Shown here: positions 48,812 to 59,505 of the stretch, one piece after another | Layout: each line of letters begins with the position of its first letter | How positions within the stretch are numbered: the first letter of the stretch is position 1 | The notes under the pieces: generated by a model | Told to the model about the DNA's origin: nothing | What the model saw: only the letters and a program-made list of their open reading frames with translations | Database searches by the model: none | Origin: Pseudooceanicola aestuarii | GTDB lineage: Bacteria; Pseudomonadota; Alphaproteobacteria; Rhodobacterales; Rhodobacteraceae | Direction: 5' to 3' | Assembly (NCBI RefSeq): GCF_010614805.1 | Contig: NZ_JAAFZC010000007.1 | Span: 1-60,342 of the forward strand | DNA length: 60,342 nucleotides | Translations under genes and position numbers: made by a program

Positions 48812-51800
48812 ATGGCACTCGACCTTTCGGCTCTCTCGGCCAAAGACGCCATCACAGCGATCTACGTTGGTTACTTCGATCGCGCCCCGGACCCCGCAGG
48901 TCTGAGCTACTGGATCGGCCGCTACAATGAATTCCGCGACGGGGCCGAGGACGGCAACGCCGGCATGAGCCTGGCCCAGATCGCCGCCTCCTTCTCCGTG
49001 CAGGACGAGACGACGCAGGAATACCCCTTCTTCACCTCGCCCAACGTTGCCAATGCCAACGTCTTCATCAGCCAGGTCTACCTGAACCTGTTCAACCGCG
49101 TGCCCGACCAGGAAGGGCTGGACTACTGGGTCGACCAGTTGCAATCCAACCCCGAGAACATCGGCCAGCTGATCATCAACATCATTTCCGGCGCCCAGGA
49201 CAACGGCCCGGGCTTCAATGACCGCGCCACGGTCATGAACAAGATCGAGGTCGCCGCCGACTGGGCCACCGACGCCGCCGATGCCGGCATCGATTCCGAG
49301 CCCTTCACCGCCACGACCGAGCCCGAGGCCTTCGCCTCCGCCACCAATATCCTGGATGGCGTGACCGACGATGCCGCCACCGTGACCGCGGCCCAGGGCG
49401 AGACCGATGATTTCATCGCCGCCTACCAGAACACCGCCCCCGTCGGTGCCAACACCTTCGAAACCGTGAACGAAGACGGCATCCTGTCCGCCTCCGCCTC
49501 CGCTTCGGATATCGATGCCGACACGCTGACCTACACGATCGAAGCAGGCGACGGCCCGTCCAACGGCACCGTCTCCATGAACGCTGACGGCACCTACACC
49601 TACGATTCCAACGACGATTTCTTTGGTACCGACAGCTTCAAGTACACCGTCAAGGACGGCCATGGCGGCACCGACACCGGCACGATCACCGTGACCGTCG
49701 CCTCCGTCAATGACGCGCCCGTGGGCACCGGCGGTTCCGCCTCCGTGGCCGAAGACGGTTCTGTCGCCGCCACCGTCGGCGGCGCCGACACCGAAGATGC
49801 GGCCGGCGATCTGGCCTATTCCGTCGCAACCGGCCCGTCCAACGGCACGGTCACGATGAACCCGAACGGCACCTACACCTACACGCCGGATGCCGATTAC
49901 AACGGCACCGACAGCTTCACCTACCGCGTCACCGATACGGATGGCGGCACCGGCACGGCCACCGTGTCCCTGACCGTGGGTGCGGTCAACGACGCGCCCA
50001 CCGGCGTGGTCGCGGCGTCCTACAACGTGGACGAAGATGCGACGCTGAACGGCACGCTGCCCGTGGCCTCCGACATCGACGGCGACACGCTGACCTACGG
50101 CCCGGCCGCACCGGTCGCCGCCAACGGCACCGTGACCGTGAATGCCAACGGCACCTTCACCTATACGCCGAACGCCGATTTCAACGGCACCGACAGCTTC
50201 ACCTACACCGTCACCGACGGTACCGTGACGCTGAGCGAGACGATCACCGTGAACGTCGCGCCGACCAACGATCCGGTCGTGGCCAATGATTCCACCCTCG
50301 ACACCTTCGAGGATGTGGCCGAAACCGGTTCCGTCTCCGCGACGGATATCGACGGCGACACGCTGACCTACTCGGTCCAGTCGCAGCCGACCAACGGCGC
50401 CGGCACCGTGACGATGAATGCCGACGGCACCTACACCTTCACGCCGACGGCCGATTTCAACGGCACGGCGTCCTTCACCTACGTCGTCATCGACGGTGAG
50501 GGTACGGCCGACACCGGCACCGTGACGATCAACGTCACTCCGGTTGACGACCAGCTGACCGCGGGGATCGACAACATCTCCGGCGGGGCGGGCAACGACA
50601 TCGTGGTCGGCGCCGAAGGCACGCTGAACGCGGGCGACAAGATCGACGGCGGTGCCGGCGATGCCGACATGCTGCAGGTCTTCTCCCAGGGGAATGCGAA
50701 TTTCTCCGGTTTCGAGACCACCGGCGTGGAAATCATCCAGGTCACCAGCGAGGAAGGCCCTGGCCCCGACGAAGCGAACTACGATCTGTCCGGCACCGAC
50801 GCCACGGATCTGCGCGTCACCAACAGCTCTGCCGATGTTGATTTCAACTTCGCGGACGGTGTGCAGGTTGGCGGTGACACCACCTTTGAACTGACGCTGG
50901 ACAACCTGACCAACGATCCCACCGGCGGTGACGTGGATGTCGATTTCGACGGCCGCGACTCCAAGACTTCCGGTGATGACAACATCAACATCCGGATCAC
51001 CAACTCCACCACTTCCGGCATGGACGTGGGCACGCTGAACATCGATGGCGCGGTCGAAACGATCAACATCATCGTCGAGGACAGCGCCGGCCATATCCGC
51101 ATCCACGACCTGGACAACGACGGCCAGGGCACCGGATCCGAGACGCTGAACATCACCTCCGACCTGCGCGTGACGATGGGCGATGACGACATCGTCAGCA
51201 ACGTGCGTCTGGAAGCCGGAAGCGTGACCATCACGGCACCCTCGCCTGTCAATTCCTTCACGCTCTTCGGCAGCAACGGCGTTGCGGATCACGATGCGAA
51301 TGTCACGGGCTTTGACCATGATACGCCCGATGACATCGACACGATCAACGCCTTCGGCACCGGTGGCGTGGAACTGTCCCTGGCAGATGCCAACCAGGGT
51401 GTGACCTTCAACGGCAGCACCACGGGCGGCAACGACTGGATCGACGGGTCTGACGAAAACGACGTGCTGCGCGGTTTTGCCGGTAACGATGTGCTGGGTG
51501 GCGAAGGCGGTGCCGACGACATCTTCGGCGGTTCCGGCGATGACTTCATGAGCGGTCAGGAAGGCAACGACTACATCCTCGGCGGCATCGGCAACGATAT
51601 CCTGCTGGGTGGCGATGGCTCCGACATTCTGAACGGCGGTTCCGGTGATGATGTCATCGACACCGGCAGCAGCTCCGACGTCTCGAAAGAGCGGGTCGAT
51701 GGCGGCATGGGCTCCGACAAGGTCTGGACCCGCGGCGAGACCCTGGTGGGGCGTAACACGACCTCTTCCGCAGGCACTTACGATATCCTGGCCGGTGGTC

Positions 51801-54800
51801 ATGACGCAGCCGGCGCTGCCGATACCAGCACGGACGTTCTGAACATCGTCGGCAGCAATTCCTCGGGTGAAACCGATGGGCTGAACGACGTTACCCAGTT
51901 CGAATGCATCAACGTGATTGAGGATGCGAACTCCCAAGGCAATGGCGTGTTCGAATTCATCATCGGCAGTGTCTCCGAGTTCAAAACCTACAATGATGGC
52001 GCCAACAACGACATGATCGTCGTGAACGCCACCAACGCGACCAGCCTGGATTTCGACGCGTCTGTCCTGACCAAGGGCATCGCCCTGGTCGGCAGCCATA
52101 ACGACGACACGCTGGAAGGCGGGGCAGGGGCCGATATCCTGGCCGCGAACGACGGCGATGATGAACTGTATGGCAACGCTGGCGACGATATCTTCATCTT
52201 CGATGACGGGGAACTGAACATCGACGACACTGTGGAAGGTGGCGCCGATGATGATACGATCGTGATCGAAGGTCGCGGCGTCAACGCAATCCTGGGCGAG
52301 TACGTGACCGGGGTGGAAACCCTCCTTGTCGAGAATACGGTAGACCCGGTGACGCAGAAGGTTGGCGGTTTCCCCTCCCTGTTTGGCCAGCAAAAGATCA
52401 CGCTTCATGCGGACTTCGACAACGGTCAGTCCATCCACCTGGATGGCTCCAAAATGACCGCGTCGGAGAAATTCACCGTTGATCATGCGCAGGGCAGCCT
52501 CAACACCGTTCAGATCACCGGCGGCGCGGACAGCGACCTGTTTATCTTTGGCGATAATTTCGGCGCTGACGACAGCATCGACGGTGGCGCGGATACCGGG
52601 ATCGACAGCTTTGATACCGACAATGTTCCGGCGTCCTTCTTCATGACGGCGAACATGGGCGACGTTCTGCAATTGGACACCGTGAATACTGTCAGCGATG
52701 GCGCATTCGCGAATGTCGGGAATGTCGAGGTTCTGGATATTCGGGACGGAGATGTCTCTCTCGGGAGCGAAGCCTACAACAACGGCAATGGTTTCAAGGT
52801 CGTTGATGGCCGGAACGCATCCAGCTACACGGTGGATGCCAGCGGCTTTGGCGCCGGGCTGATCTTCCTGGAAGGTGCGGGTCAGGCGGATATCACCGCG
52901 ACCAACTTTGCCGATATCATTTCTCTTGAGGCGGATGGCGATGCCTATCTTGACGAGGTTCGCGCCGGCGACGGTGACGACCTGATCAAGGTGGCCGATG
53001 GCACGATCGACTCCAATACTTGGGGCAGCACTACCCTCGATGGCGGTGCCGGCACCGACACGGTCGAGCTGCAGAACGAAAGCGGCAACAACATCGATCT
53101 GATGGTGAACCTCGACACGGTGACCAGCATCGAGCGCTACACCCTGCAATCCGATGGGGATGTGTTCGACAATGGGTCCTTTGACGAACAACACCACAGC
53201 ATCACCTTCCAGGGTGGCAATGTCGGCACCGTGACCGATATCGAAATCGATGGGTCCAATGGCGAGGCAGAGGACAGCCTGAACGTCGTGATCGACGGGA
53301 ACAACAACCCGAACGGTCCGGAAGCGGATGTCGATGCCGACTTCAGCTTCAACTTCACCGGCTCCGATGGCGATGACACCCTGTCCAAGTTCAACACCGG
53401 GGTGAACAACGACATCGACTTCAACGGCGGCGCGGGCGACGACGTCTTCCAGATCGCCGGCGGTGATCTGGGCGCCTCCACCTCCTTCGACGGTGGGTCG
53501 GGCGATGATGCGATCGATCAGCTGGGCGGCGTCTTCATCGACGACGATTTCATCAGTGTCAGCAATGTCGAGGAACTGTACTCCACCACCGGGGCGATCA
53601 ACGCGACCCTGGGTCAGCGGGCAGAGAATGCCGGCCTGACCACGGTCTTCGGCAGCAATGGCGATGACCAGCTGACGGTGGATGCAGCCTTTACCAACGC
53701 CCTGACGCTGGAGCTGGACGGCTCCCAGGAAGGGGATGTTGGCGGCGACGACATGTTCGATGCCGGTGCAACCACGGCCGACATCACGGTGAATGCCGTG
53801 GGCGGTGGCGACATCAACGGCGATGACACGATTACCGGCGGCAGCGATGGCGGCGACGTGTTCAACCTGGCGATCAGCGATGATCAGGGTGCCACGGATG
53901 CCACGGATCTGTCCGGCGTCACCGGCTTCGAGGCGCTGAACATCACCGAGATCACCAGCGGGTCGCCCTTCCCGATCGAAAGCCCGGTGATCGACAACAA
54001 CTCCGTCGAAACCGTCAACCTCGGTTCCACCGGTAATCTGGGCGACTTCGCCACGATCGTCGAAAGCGGGTTTGAATCCGGTGACATGCTGAACATCGAC
54101 GGCAACGATTTCGACGCCGCGGTGAACTACGATGGCAGCGCCTCCAACGCGTCGGGCTCCATCACCACCGATATCGACCACGACTTCGACGACAGCATCC
54201 AGGCTGGCGGCGGCAATGACGAGGTCATGGTCGGCGATGGTGAAGATACGGTCGAAGGCGGCACGGGCAACGACACCGTTGACGGTGGCGCAGGCTCTGA
54301 CGATATCGACGGCGGCACGGGCAACGATGTGCTCTTCGGCGGTGAAGGTCAGTTCAACGACACCATCGTTGGCGGCTCCGGCGATGACGTCATCACCGGC
54401 GGCGCGGATGTCGAAGGCATCTCTTCCGAGGGTGACATGCTGACCGGCGGCGAGGGCAACGATGTCTTCCGCATCGCCAATGTCAGCGACAGCTCCGGTC
54501 TGAGCCACGACCTGATCACCGACTTCGTCAGCGGATCCGACAAGATCCTGATCGAGGAATCGGTGCTGCAGGAAGTGGGTGAAACCCCGGGTGACGTGGT
54601 CTTTGTCGGCAATGCGGCGAACTTCGCCCAGGCTCAGGGTGCCATCGGCGCAACGGCCAACAACGACAAGCTCGACTGGGTCTTCCAGCAGGGCAACGGC
54701 ACCGAGGCACCGACCATCTGGATCGATGTCAACGATGACGGTGTTCTGAACGCCAACGACATCCAGATCGAGGTGGACGCCGGCGTGACCGCCATGCAGG

Positions 54801-56749
54801 CCGTTGATCTGTACCTGGACGACACGACGGCCATCGACGCACCGACCATCACCTCCGTGACGGATGACACCGGCGCCGAGAGCGACGATTTCATCACCAA
54901 CGACAATGATGCGCCGGTGGTGCGTGTGTCCTTCTCGACCGCAACGGACGGGACGGGTGCTCAGGAAGGCGACACGGTCACCCTGACGGGCGCATCCGCC
55001 CCCGTTGCTCCGATCGTCCTGATGGCGGCTGACATCGCCAACGGCTACGTGGACTTCACGCTGGCCGCAGGCCCGATCGCTGACGGCACCTACGCCCTGT
55101 CGGCGACGATCACGGACAACTTCGGCGCCACCGACACCAGTGCTGCGGCAACGCAGGATCTGGTGATCGACACCACGGCGTCGATCGTGATCGACGATGT
55201 GTCCACCGATGACATCGACGATGGCTACATCAACGCAGCCGAAGTCTCCTCGGTCAACGCCAGCGGCACCGTCTCCGGGATCGCTGACGGGGTCACCGTC
55301 ACGGTCACCTTCTCCGATGGGGTCAACTCCATCGATCAGGATGTGACCGTGGAGAACGGCGCCTGGGAAGTCACCGGCGTCAACCTGACCACCCTGGCCG
55401 AAGGCAACGTCACCGTGACCGCCGAAGCGACGGACATCGCGGGCAACCTGGCCACGGACGACACGTCCCTGACCAAGGACACGGTTGTCGGGATCACGCT
55501 GAACATCGCGGATGGTTCCGTGATCAACGCCGATGAAGAGGACGATGTCACCTTCACCGGCAACGTCTCCAACGAAGGCGGGGCAAATGTGGTCCTGTCC
55601 GCCAGCGGGGTCGATGCATCGGACAACCCGGTGAACTTGCCGCTGGGCAGCGCGGGGACGCTTGCATCCTTCTACTCTGCAGACCGTGACATCACCTCTG
55701 CCGGGTTCAAGGAAGACAGCACCGTGACCTTCACCGCCACGGTGACGGATGCGGCGGGCAACACGGCCACGGCCAACGATACGGCGATCATCGACCGGAT
55801 CGGCCCGGACTTCAGCATCACGGATGCCGTCTTTGACTACGACGCCGGGACGATCACCTTCAACGGCACCTTCGATGTCGCTGACATCGACGAGGGTAAC
55901 CTGGGTTCGGGAAGCGGCAATGGCACCCTGATCACCTGGGTCGATGGCTCCGGGGGCAATGTCTCGATCGAGCAGGGCCCGCTCGGCGCCGATGACATCG
56001 AGGACGGCAGCACGGCAGTGACCGCGACCTCGCTGACGGTGGAGATGAATTCGCCGGGTGGTAGCTTCTTCGGCGATGTGTGGGGCTTCCAGGAACTTGA
56101 AGCTGGTGCCTCCTTCGGTCAGGCACAGATCGACACCCTGACCCTGGAAGAAGGTGCGTTCGAGGACGTCAACGGCAACGGCAGCGCCGAGGTGAGCAAC
56201 ATCAAGCTGGGTCTGGTCATCTCGACCGACGACATCTCCAGCACCGCCCTTTACGGCGGCAATGGCAACGATGTGCTGACGGCGTCCAATGCCGACGACA
56301 CGCTGCAAGGCAACGATGGTAATGATGTCTTCGTGGTCAGCAGCAACGTTCTGGCCGACGATGCCGGCGGCCAGCCGGGGTATGACACCGCAATGGTGAT
56401 CACCGACTTCGTGGCCGGTACGGACAAGATCCGGATCGACGGTGGCGATCTTGATGGGGTGCTGAGCGGGACCAGCTATGCCGATGGCACGGACCTGATC
56501 AACTTCGCCACCTTCTCGAGCGGGAGCTCCACGGCGGCCTCCAATGTCGAAGGCACGATCATCTTCGACGAGGTCAACAACCAGCTGCGGATCGACGTCC
56601 TGGGCAACACCGCCTGGACCGGGGCGTCCATCGACGATGATGCATTCGTTTCCGATACCGGGATCGACGATATCATCATCGACCTGCCCAACCTGGTCGG
56701 TGTGGTGACGTCCTCGGATATCGATATCGCGATCACTCCGGTTCCCTAA
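48812..56749 (+). CDS. Giant RTX adhesin with DUF4214, cadherin-like and Ig-like repeats
   Basis: 2645-aa, strongly acidic, cysteine-poor protein, predicted to be exported by the type I system at 4836-8018 and to act outside the cell. The start MALDLSALSAKDAITAIYVG opens a DUF4214 domain (about 10-210). Four cadherin/VCBS-like repeats of about 93 aa follow (about 215-575), each ending in a VND-type boundary. RTX nonapeptide blocks (GGxGxDxLx) occur at about 872-952, 1093-1135, 1799-1888 and 2481-2511, with long beta-rich spacers between. Ig-like repeats lie at about 2010-2326. The C-terminus (about 2512-2645) fits a type I secretion signal. There is no N-terminal signal peptide. GC is visibly lower than in neighbouring genes. 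Confidence 0.93.
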   Translation: MALDLSALSAKDAITAIYVGYFDRAPDPAGLSYWIGRYNEFRDGAEDGNAGMSLAQIAASFSVQDETTQEYPFFTSPNVANANVFISQVYLNLFNRVPDQEGLDYWVDQLQSNPENIGQLIINIISGAQDNGPGFNDRATVMNKIEVAADWATDAADAGIDSEPFTATTEPEAFASATNILDGVTDDAATVTAAQGETDDFIAAYQNTAPVGANTFETVNEDGILSASASASDIDADTLTYTIEAGDGPSNGTVSMNADGTYTYDSNDDFFGTDSFKYTVKDGHGGTDTGTITVTVASVNDAPVGTGGSASVAEDGSVAATVGGADTEDAAGDLAYSVATGPSNGTVTMNPNGTYTYTPDADYNGTDSFTYRVTDTDGGTGTATVSLTVGAVNDAPTGVVAASYNVDEDATLNGTLPVASDIDGDTLTYGPAAPVAANGTVTVNANGTFTYTPNADFNGTDSFTYTVTDGTVTLSETITVNVAPTNDPVVANDSTLDTFEDVAETGSVSATDIDGDTLTYSVQSQPTNGAGTVTMNADGTYTFTPTADFNGTASFTYVVIDGEGTADTGTVTINVTPVDDQLTAGIDNISGGAGNDIVVGAEGTLNAGDKIDGGAGDADMLQVFSQGNANFSGFETTGVEIIQVTSEEGPGPDEANYDLSGTDATDLRVTNSSADVDFNFADGVQVGGDTTFELTLDNLTNDPTGGDVDVDFDGRDSKTSGDDNINIRITNSTTSGMDVGTLNIDGAVETINIIVEDSAGHIRIHDLDNDGQGTGSETLNITSDLRVTMGDDDIVSNVRLEAGSVTITAPSPVNSFTLFGSNGVADHDANVTGFDHDTPDDIDTINAFGTGGVELSLADANQGVTFNGSTTGGNDWIDGSDENDVLRGFAGNDVLGGEGGADDIFGGSGDDFMSGQEGNDYILGGIGNDILLGGDGSDILNGGSGDDVIDTGSSSDVSKERVDGGMGSDKVWTRGETLVGRNTTSSAGTYDILAGGHDAAGAADTSTDVLNIVGSNSSGETDGLNDVTQFECINVIEDANSQGNGVFEFIIGSVSEFKTYNDGANNDMIVVNATNATSLDFDASVLTKGIALVGSHNDDTLEGGAGADILAANDGDDELYGNAGDDIFIFDDGELNIDDTVEGGADDDTIVIEGRGVNAILGEYVTGVETLLVENTVDPVTQKVGGFPSLFGQQKITLHADFDNGQSIHLDGSKMTASEKFTVDHAQGSLNTVQITGGADSDLFIFGDNFGADDSIDGGADTGIDSFDTDNVPASFFMTANMGDVLQLDTVNTVSDGAFANVGNVEVLDIRDGDVSLGSEAYNNGNGFKVVDGRNASSYTVDASGFGAGLIFLEGAGQADITATNFADIISLEADGDAYLDEVRAGDGDDLIKVADGTIDSNTWGSTTLDGGAGTDTVELQNESGNNIDLMVNLDTVTSIERYTLQSDGDVFDNGSFDEQHHSITFQGGNVGTVTDIEIDGSNGEAEDSLNVVIDGNNNPNGPEADVDADFSFNFTGSDGDDTLSKFNTGVNNDIDFNGGAGDDVFQIAGGDLGASTSFDGGSGDDAIDQLGGVFIDDDFISVSNVEELYSTTGAINATLGQRAENAGLTTVFGSNGDDQLTVDAAFTNALTLELDGSQEGDVGGDDMFDAGATTADITVNAVGGGDINGDDTITGGSDGGDVFNLAISDDQGATDATDLSGVTGFEALNITEITSGSPFPIESPVIDNNSVETVNLGSTGNLGDFATIVESGFESGDMLNIDGNDFDAAVNYDGSASNASGSITTDIDHDFDDSIQAGGGNDEVMVGDGEDTVEGGTGNDTVDGGAGSDDIDGGTGNDVLFGGEGQFNDTIVGGSGDDVITGGADVEGISSEGDMLTGGEGNDVFRIANVSDSSGLSHDLITDFVSGSDKILIEESVLQEVGETPGDVVFVGNAANFAQAQGAIGATANNDKLDWVFQQGNGTEAPTIWIDVNDDGVLNANDIQIEVDAGVTAMQAVDLYLDDTTAIDAPTITSVTDDTGAESDDFITNDNDAPVVRVSFSTATDGTGAQEGDTVTLTGASAPVAPIVLMAADIANGYVDFTLAAGPIADGTYALSATITDNFGATDTSAAATQDLVIDTTASIVIDDVSTDDIDDGYINAAEVSSVNASGTVSGIADGVTVTVTFSDGVNSIDQDVTVENGAWEVTGVNLTTLAEGNVTVTAEATDIAGNLATDDTSLTKDTVVGITLNIADGSVINADEEDDVTFTGNVSNEGGANVVLSASGVDASDNPVNLPLGSAGTLASFYSADRDITSAGFKEDSTVTFTATVTDAAGNTATANDTAIIDRIGPDFSITDAVFDYDAGTITFNGTFDVADIDEGNLGSGSGNGTLITWVDGSGGNVSIEQGPLGADDIEDGSTAVTATSLTVEMNSPGGSFFGDVWGFQELEAGASFGQAQIDTLTLEEGAFEDVNGNGSAEVSNIKLGLVISTDDISSTALYGGNGNDVLTASNADDTLQGNDGNDVFVVSSNVLADDAGGQPGYDTAMVITDFVAGTDKIRIDGGDLDGVLSGTSYADGTDLINFATFSSGSSTAASNVEGTIIFDEVNNQLRIDVLGNTAWTGASIDDDAFVSDTGIDDIIIDLPNLVGVVTSSDIDIAITPVP

Positions 56750-56794
56750 GATCCATACAGCGCGGCGGCTTCGGTCGCCGCCTGACAGAAACGG

Positions 56795-56826
56795 AAACCG
56801 CCGGTCCCCAGGGGCCGGCGGTTTTT
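56795..56826. terminator. Bidirectional rho-independent terminator after the RTX gene
   Basis: AAACCGCCGG, a CCCCAGGGG centre, CCGGCGG (56115 positions earlier would be coding; here 56815-56821) and TTTTT (56822-56826). The A-run on the left lets it serve the convergent sugar operon too. The remaining 240 bp to 57067 show no gene. Confidence 0.85.
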
Positions 56827-57067
56827 CTGTGCGGGGGCGGTTCGGGGGGGCTGCTCCCGGCGGTCGGACCCCGGTCGCAAGACCGGCCCGGCTGCAAGAC
56901 GGGGCTCGACCGGTGGGAGGGCCAGAGGCGCGCCGCTCCGGCCGCCGTTGGATGGAAGGCGGGCCAAACCCGGTCGGCCTGCCCGACGGGGCAGGGGCGG
57001 GGTGCCCCGGCAGGGGACCGGGCGCCGCCCACCGCGCCGCGCGCGCAGGCGGGGGCCGGACGAGGTG

Positions 57068-58258
57068 TCAGGCGGGCGGGGTGCCCAGGGCCTGCACCGG
57101 CAGGCTCAGTCCCAGCCGGGCCAGGCGTGCGGTGATCTCTGCGGTATAGATCGGGTTCATCGCGATCACCCTGGCCGGGGGGGACCGGGTCAGATCCTCG
57201 GGGCGGGAGACGGGCAGCGCCATGCCGGGGGCAAAGTGGCCCGCGCGGTGCGGGTTGATATCCACCAGGGTGGTGACGGCGCGGGCGGCCTCTGGCCCCA
57301 TGGCGCGCAGGAAGGCCACGCATTTCGACCCCGATCCCCAGATCGCCACCGGCTCTCCCCGCCGCGCGGCGCCGCGCAGCCAGCCCTGCCAGCCGGTGAT
57401 CTGTGCCGCCGCACGGGTGGCCAGACCGGCGATGGCGCGCGTGGTCTCTCGCGCCGGTTCGGCCAGGGGGGCGGGGCGGTCGCGGGCGGGATCGGCCACC
57501 GCTTCGGCCACCAGGTATTGCCCGTTGTATTCGCGCCGCAGCTCCAGCAGGCCAAAGCCCGCGCGGCGCAGCGCCCGCGCCAGAGATCCGGCGGTGAAAT
57601 AGCTGCAATGCTCGTAATAGATGTCCTCGAAGGCGCCGGTCTGCCAGATCCGGGTGGCATCCGGCACCTCGATACAGAGCACGGCACCGGGATTGGCAGC
57701 CAGGTGGCGGTGCATCCGGCCCAGCATTTCGGCCACGGGGCCGACATGTTCCAGCATGTGGCGCGCGCACAGCAGATCGGCGGGCAGGTCCAGATGGGCA
57801 TCGGTGTAATACTCGGGGATCAGCCGCAGGCTGCCCCGGCGCGGTGGCGGCAGGCGGCCGGGCAGGGCGCTTGGGTCGATGCCGGTGCCCCGCATGTCCC
57901 CCAGCTCGGCCAGGAGGTGCAGGAAATCCCCCTTGGAACATCCGATCTCCACCACCTGACCGCCGTCCAGCCCGTGCCGGGCGATCAGCCCGCGCGCCAG
58001 ATCCGCGGCGAAGCCGTTGAACCGGGGGGAGAAGCTTTGCTGATCCTCGTATTCCGGCGCATAGGCCGACCAGCGCGGATCGAAGGCGGTGTTGACCACC
58101 AGGCCGCAGGCCGGGCAGGGGGCCAGATGGACCTCTCCGGTGGGAAAGGCCGCGGCGGCGGCGGCGCCGTCCAGCATCAGGCAGGAATGCACCGGCACCG
58201 GCCCGGTGCGGTAAACGGGTGGATCCAGCGGCGCGGCGCAGGCGGGGCAGGGGGTCAT
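57068..58258 (-). CDS. Zinc-finger/SAM methyltransferase (C-methyltransferase type)
   Basis: 396-aa protein, last gene of the activated-sugar operon. An N-terminal putative zinc site (CPACAAPLD at 4-12, later LAPCPACGLV) precedes a class I SAM domain. Motif I is QVVEIGCSKGDFLHLLAELG (about 105-125), followed by ARHMLEHVGPVAEMLGRMHR. The C-terminal domain (VAIWGSGSKCVAFLRAMG onward) resembles the second Rossmann-like part of sugar C-methyltransferases. The start at 58258 overlaps the upstream stop by four bases (ATGA). A start at 58456 lies in the preceding gene and was rejected. Substrate is probably a nucleotide-linked keto-sugar. Confidence 0.85.
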   Translation of the reverse strand: MTPCPACAAPLDPPVYRTGPVPVHSCLMLDGAAAAAAFPTGEVHLAPCPACGLVVNTAFDPRWSAYAPEYEDQQSFSPRFNGFAADLARGLIARHGLDGGQVVEIGCSKGDFLHLLAELGDMRGTGIDPSALPGRLPPPRRGSLRLIPEYYTDAHLDLPADLLCARHMLEHVGPVAEMLGRMHRHLAANPGAVLCIEVPDATRIWQTGAFEDIYYEHCSYFTAGSLARALRRAGFGLLELRREYNGQYLVAEAVADPARDRPAPLAEPARETTRAIAGLATRAAAQITGWQGWLRGAARRGEPVAIWGSGSKCVAFLRAMGPEAARAVTTLVDINPHRAGHFAPGMALPVSRPEDLTRSPPARVIAMNPIYTAEITARLARLGLSLPVQALGTPPA

Positions 58259-59505
58259 GCGGTGATTTCTCTCAGCCGGGGGACGGGGATCAGGATGCGC
58301 CCGCCCCGCGCCAGGTAGGGGGCGTTCTGTGCGATGATCTCCGGGGCGAAGTTCCAGGCCAGCAACAGCAGGGCATCGGGGGTGTCGTCTGCGTGCAGGG
58401 CGCTGGCCGGGCGGATGGGGATATCGGTGCCGGGCATGGCCAGGCCCTGTTTCCAATCGCTCTTGTCGTAGATGCAGCGCAGGGTGCCGGGGGGCAGGTC
58501 CAGCAGATGCAACAGGGTGGTGGCCTTGGCCGCCGCGCCGTATCCGGCCAGGCGGGCGCCCTGTGCCTTCAGCCGCAGCAGGGCGGCGCGGGTGTCCTGC
58601 GCGATCTGGCCCATCCGGTCCAGCAGCGGCGCATAGAGATCCGGGGACCGGATGTCGCGCGCCGCCTCCCGCGCCAGCAGAGCCGTCAGCCGGGGGCTTT
58701 GCCCGGGCTGGCGACCGACGAACAGGCGCAGCGATCCGCCGTGGATCGCCAGCGGTTCGGCATCGTTCAGCACCAGACCGGCCCGCGCGAACAGCGGCAC
58801 CAGCGCGGTCAGCGACAGGTAGAGCAGATGCTGGTGATAGATCGTGTCGAAGGCGCCGCCGTCGATCAGGTCCAGCAGCCAGGGCACTTCCAGCACCGCG
58901 AGTCCGTCGGGGGTCAGCAGGGCGGCGATCCCGGCGGTGAAATCGGTGACATCGGCGACATGGGCCAGCACGTTGTTGGCCAGGAAGATCCGGGCGCGCA
59001 GCCCTTCGGCGGCCATCTCCCGGGCCAGGGCGGCGGTAAAGAAGGCATGGCGCGTGTCGATCCCGCGGGCGCGGGCGTGGGCGACGGGGCCATCGGCCGG
59101 GTCGATGCCCAGCACCCGGTGCCCGGCGGCGTGAAAGGGGGCCAGCATCACGCCGTCATTCGACGCAGCCTCCATCACCAGATCGCCGGGGGCCAGGGGC
59201 AGGCGATCCATGAGGGCGCGGGCGCTGGCGTGGAAATGCGCCTGAAGGGCGGGCGAGACAGAGGAATGATAGGGGTAATCGGCGCCGAACAGGATCCGGG
59301 GCGCCACCGTCTCGCGCAGCTGGCCCAACCCGCAGGCGGTGCAATGGCACAGGGTCAGCGGCGCGCGGTAATCCGGCGTTTCCGGGCGGGCGGGATCGCG
59401 CAGCCGGTCGGCCAGGGGCGTGTCGCCAAAGGCGTGGATGGTCACCGGATCGGGCGCGCCGCAGGCGCGGCAGGCTGTGATCACGCTGAGCGGAGGCCGG
59501 GTCAT
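58255..59505 (-). CDS. Sugar C-methyltransferase with zinc-binding N-terminus (EvaC/TylCIII-like)
   Basis: 416-aa protein with the three-part layout of NDP-keto-sugar 3-C-methyltransferases. First is a zinc-binding part (CRACGAPDP; LCHCTACGLGQ). Next is a SAM domain with motif I GDLVMEAASNDGVMLAPFHA (about 105-124; D/E-x-x-S-N-D as in EvaC). The C-terminal half holds IYHQHLLYLSLTALVPLFAR and YGAAAKATTLLHLL. HQH near residue 225 matches the family's catalytic region. Its ATG overlaps the epimerase stop (ATGA). The next methyltransferase overlaps its end in the same way. Confidence 0.87.
   Translation of the reverse strand: MTRPPLSVITACRACGAPDPVTIHAFGDTPLADRLRDPARPETPDYRAPLTLCHCTACGLGQLRETVAPRILFGADYPYHSSVSPALQAHFHASARALMDRLPLAPGDLVMEAASNDGVMLAPFHAAGHRVLGIDPADGPVAHARARGIDTRHAFFTAALAREMAAEGLRARIFLANNVLAHVADVTDFTAGIAALLTPDGLAVLEVPWLLDLIDGGAFDTIYHQHLLYLSLTALVPLFARAGLVLNDAEPLAIHGGSLRLFVGRQPGQSPRLTALLAREAARDIRSPDLYAPLLDRMGQIAQDTRAALLRLKAQGARLAGYGAAAKATTLLHLLDLPPGTLRCIYDKSDWKQGLAMPGTDIPIRPASALHADDTPDALLLLAWNFAPEIIAQNAPYLARGGRILIPVPRLREITA

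Noticed and set aside
48581..56308. 2575-aa open frame on the minus strand
   Set aside because: It is the antisense of the RTX gene; repetitive GAC/GGC codons keep the opposite frame open. It has no domain, no ribosome site and low-complexity V/D/G composition.
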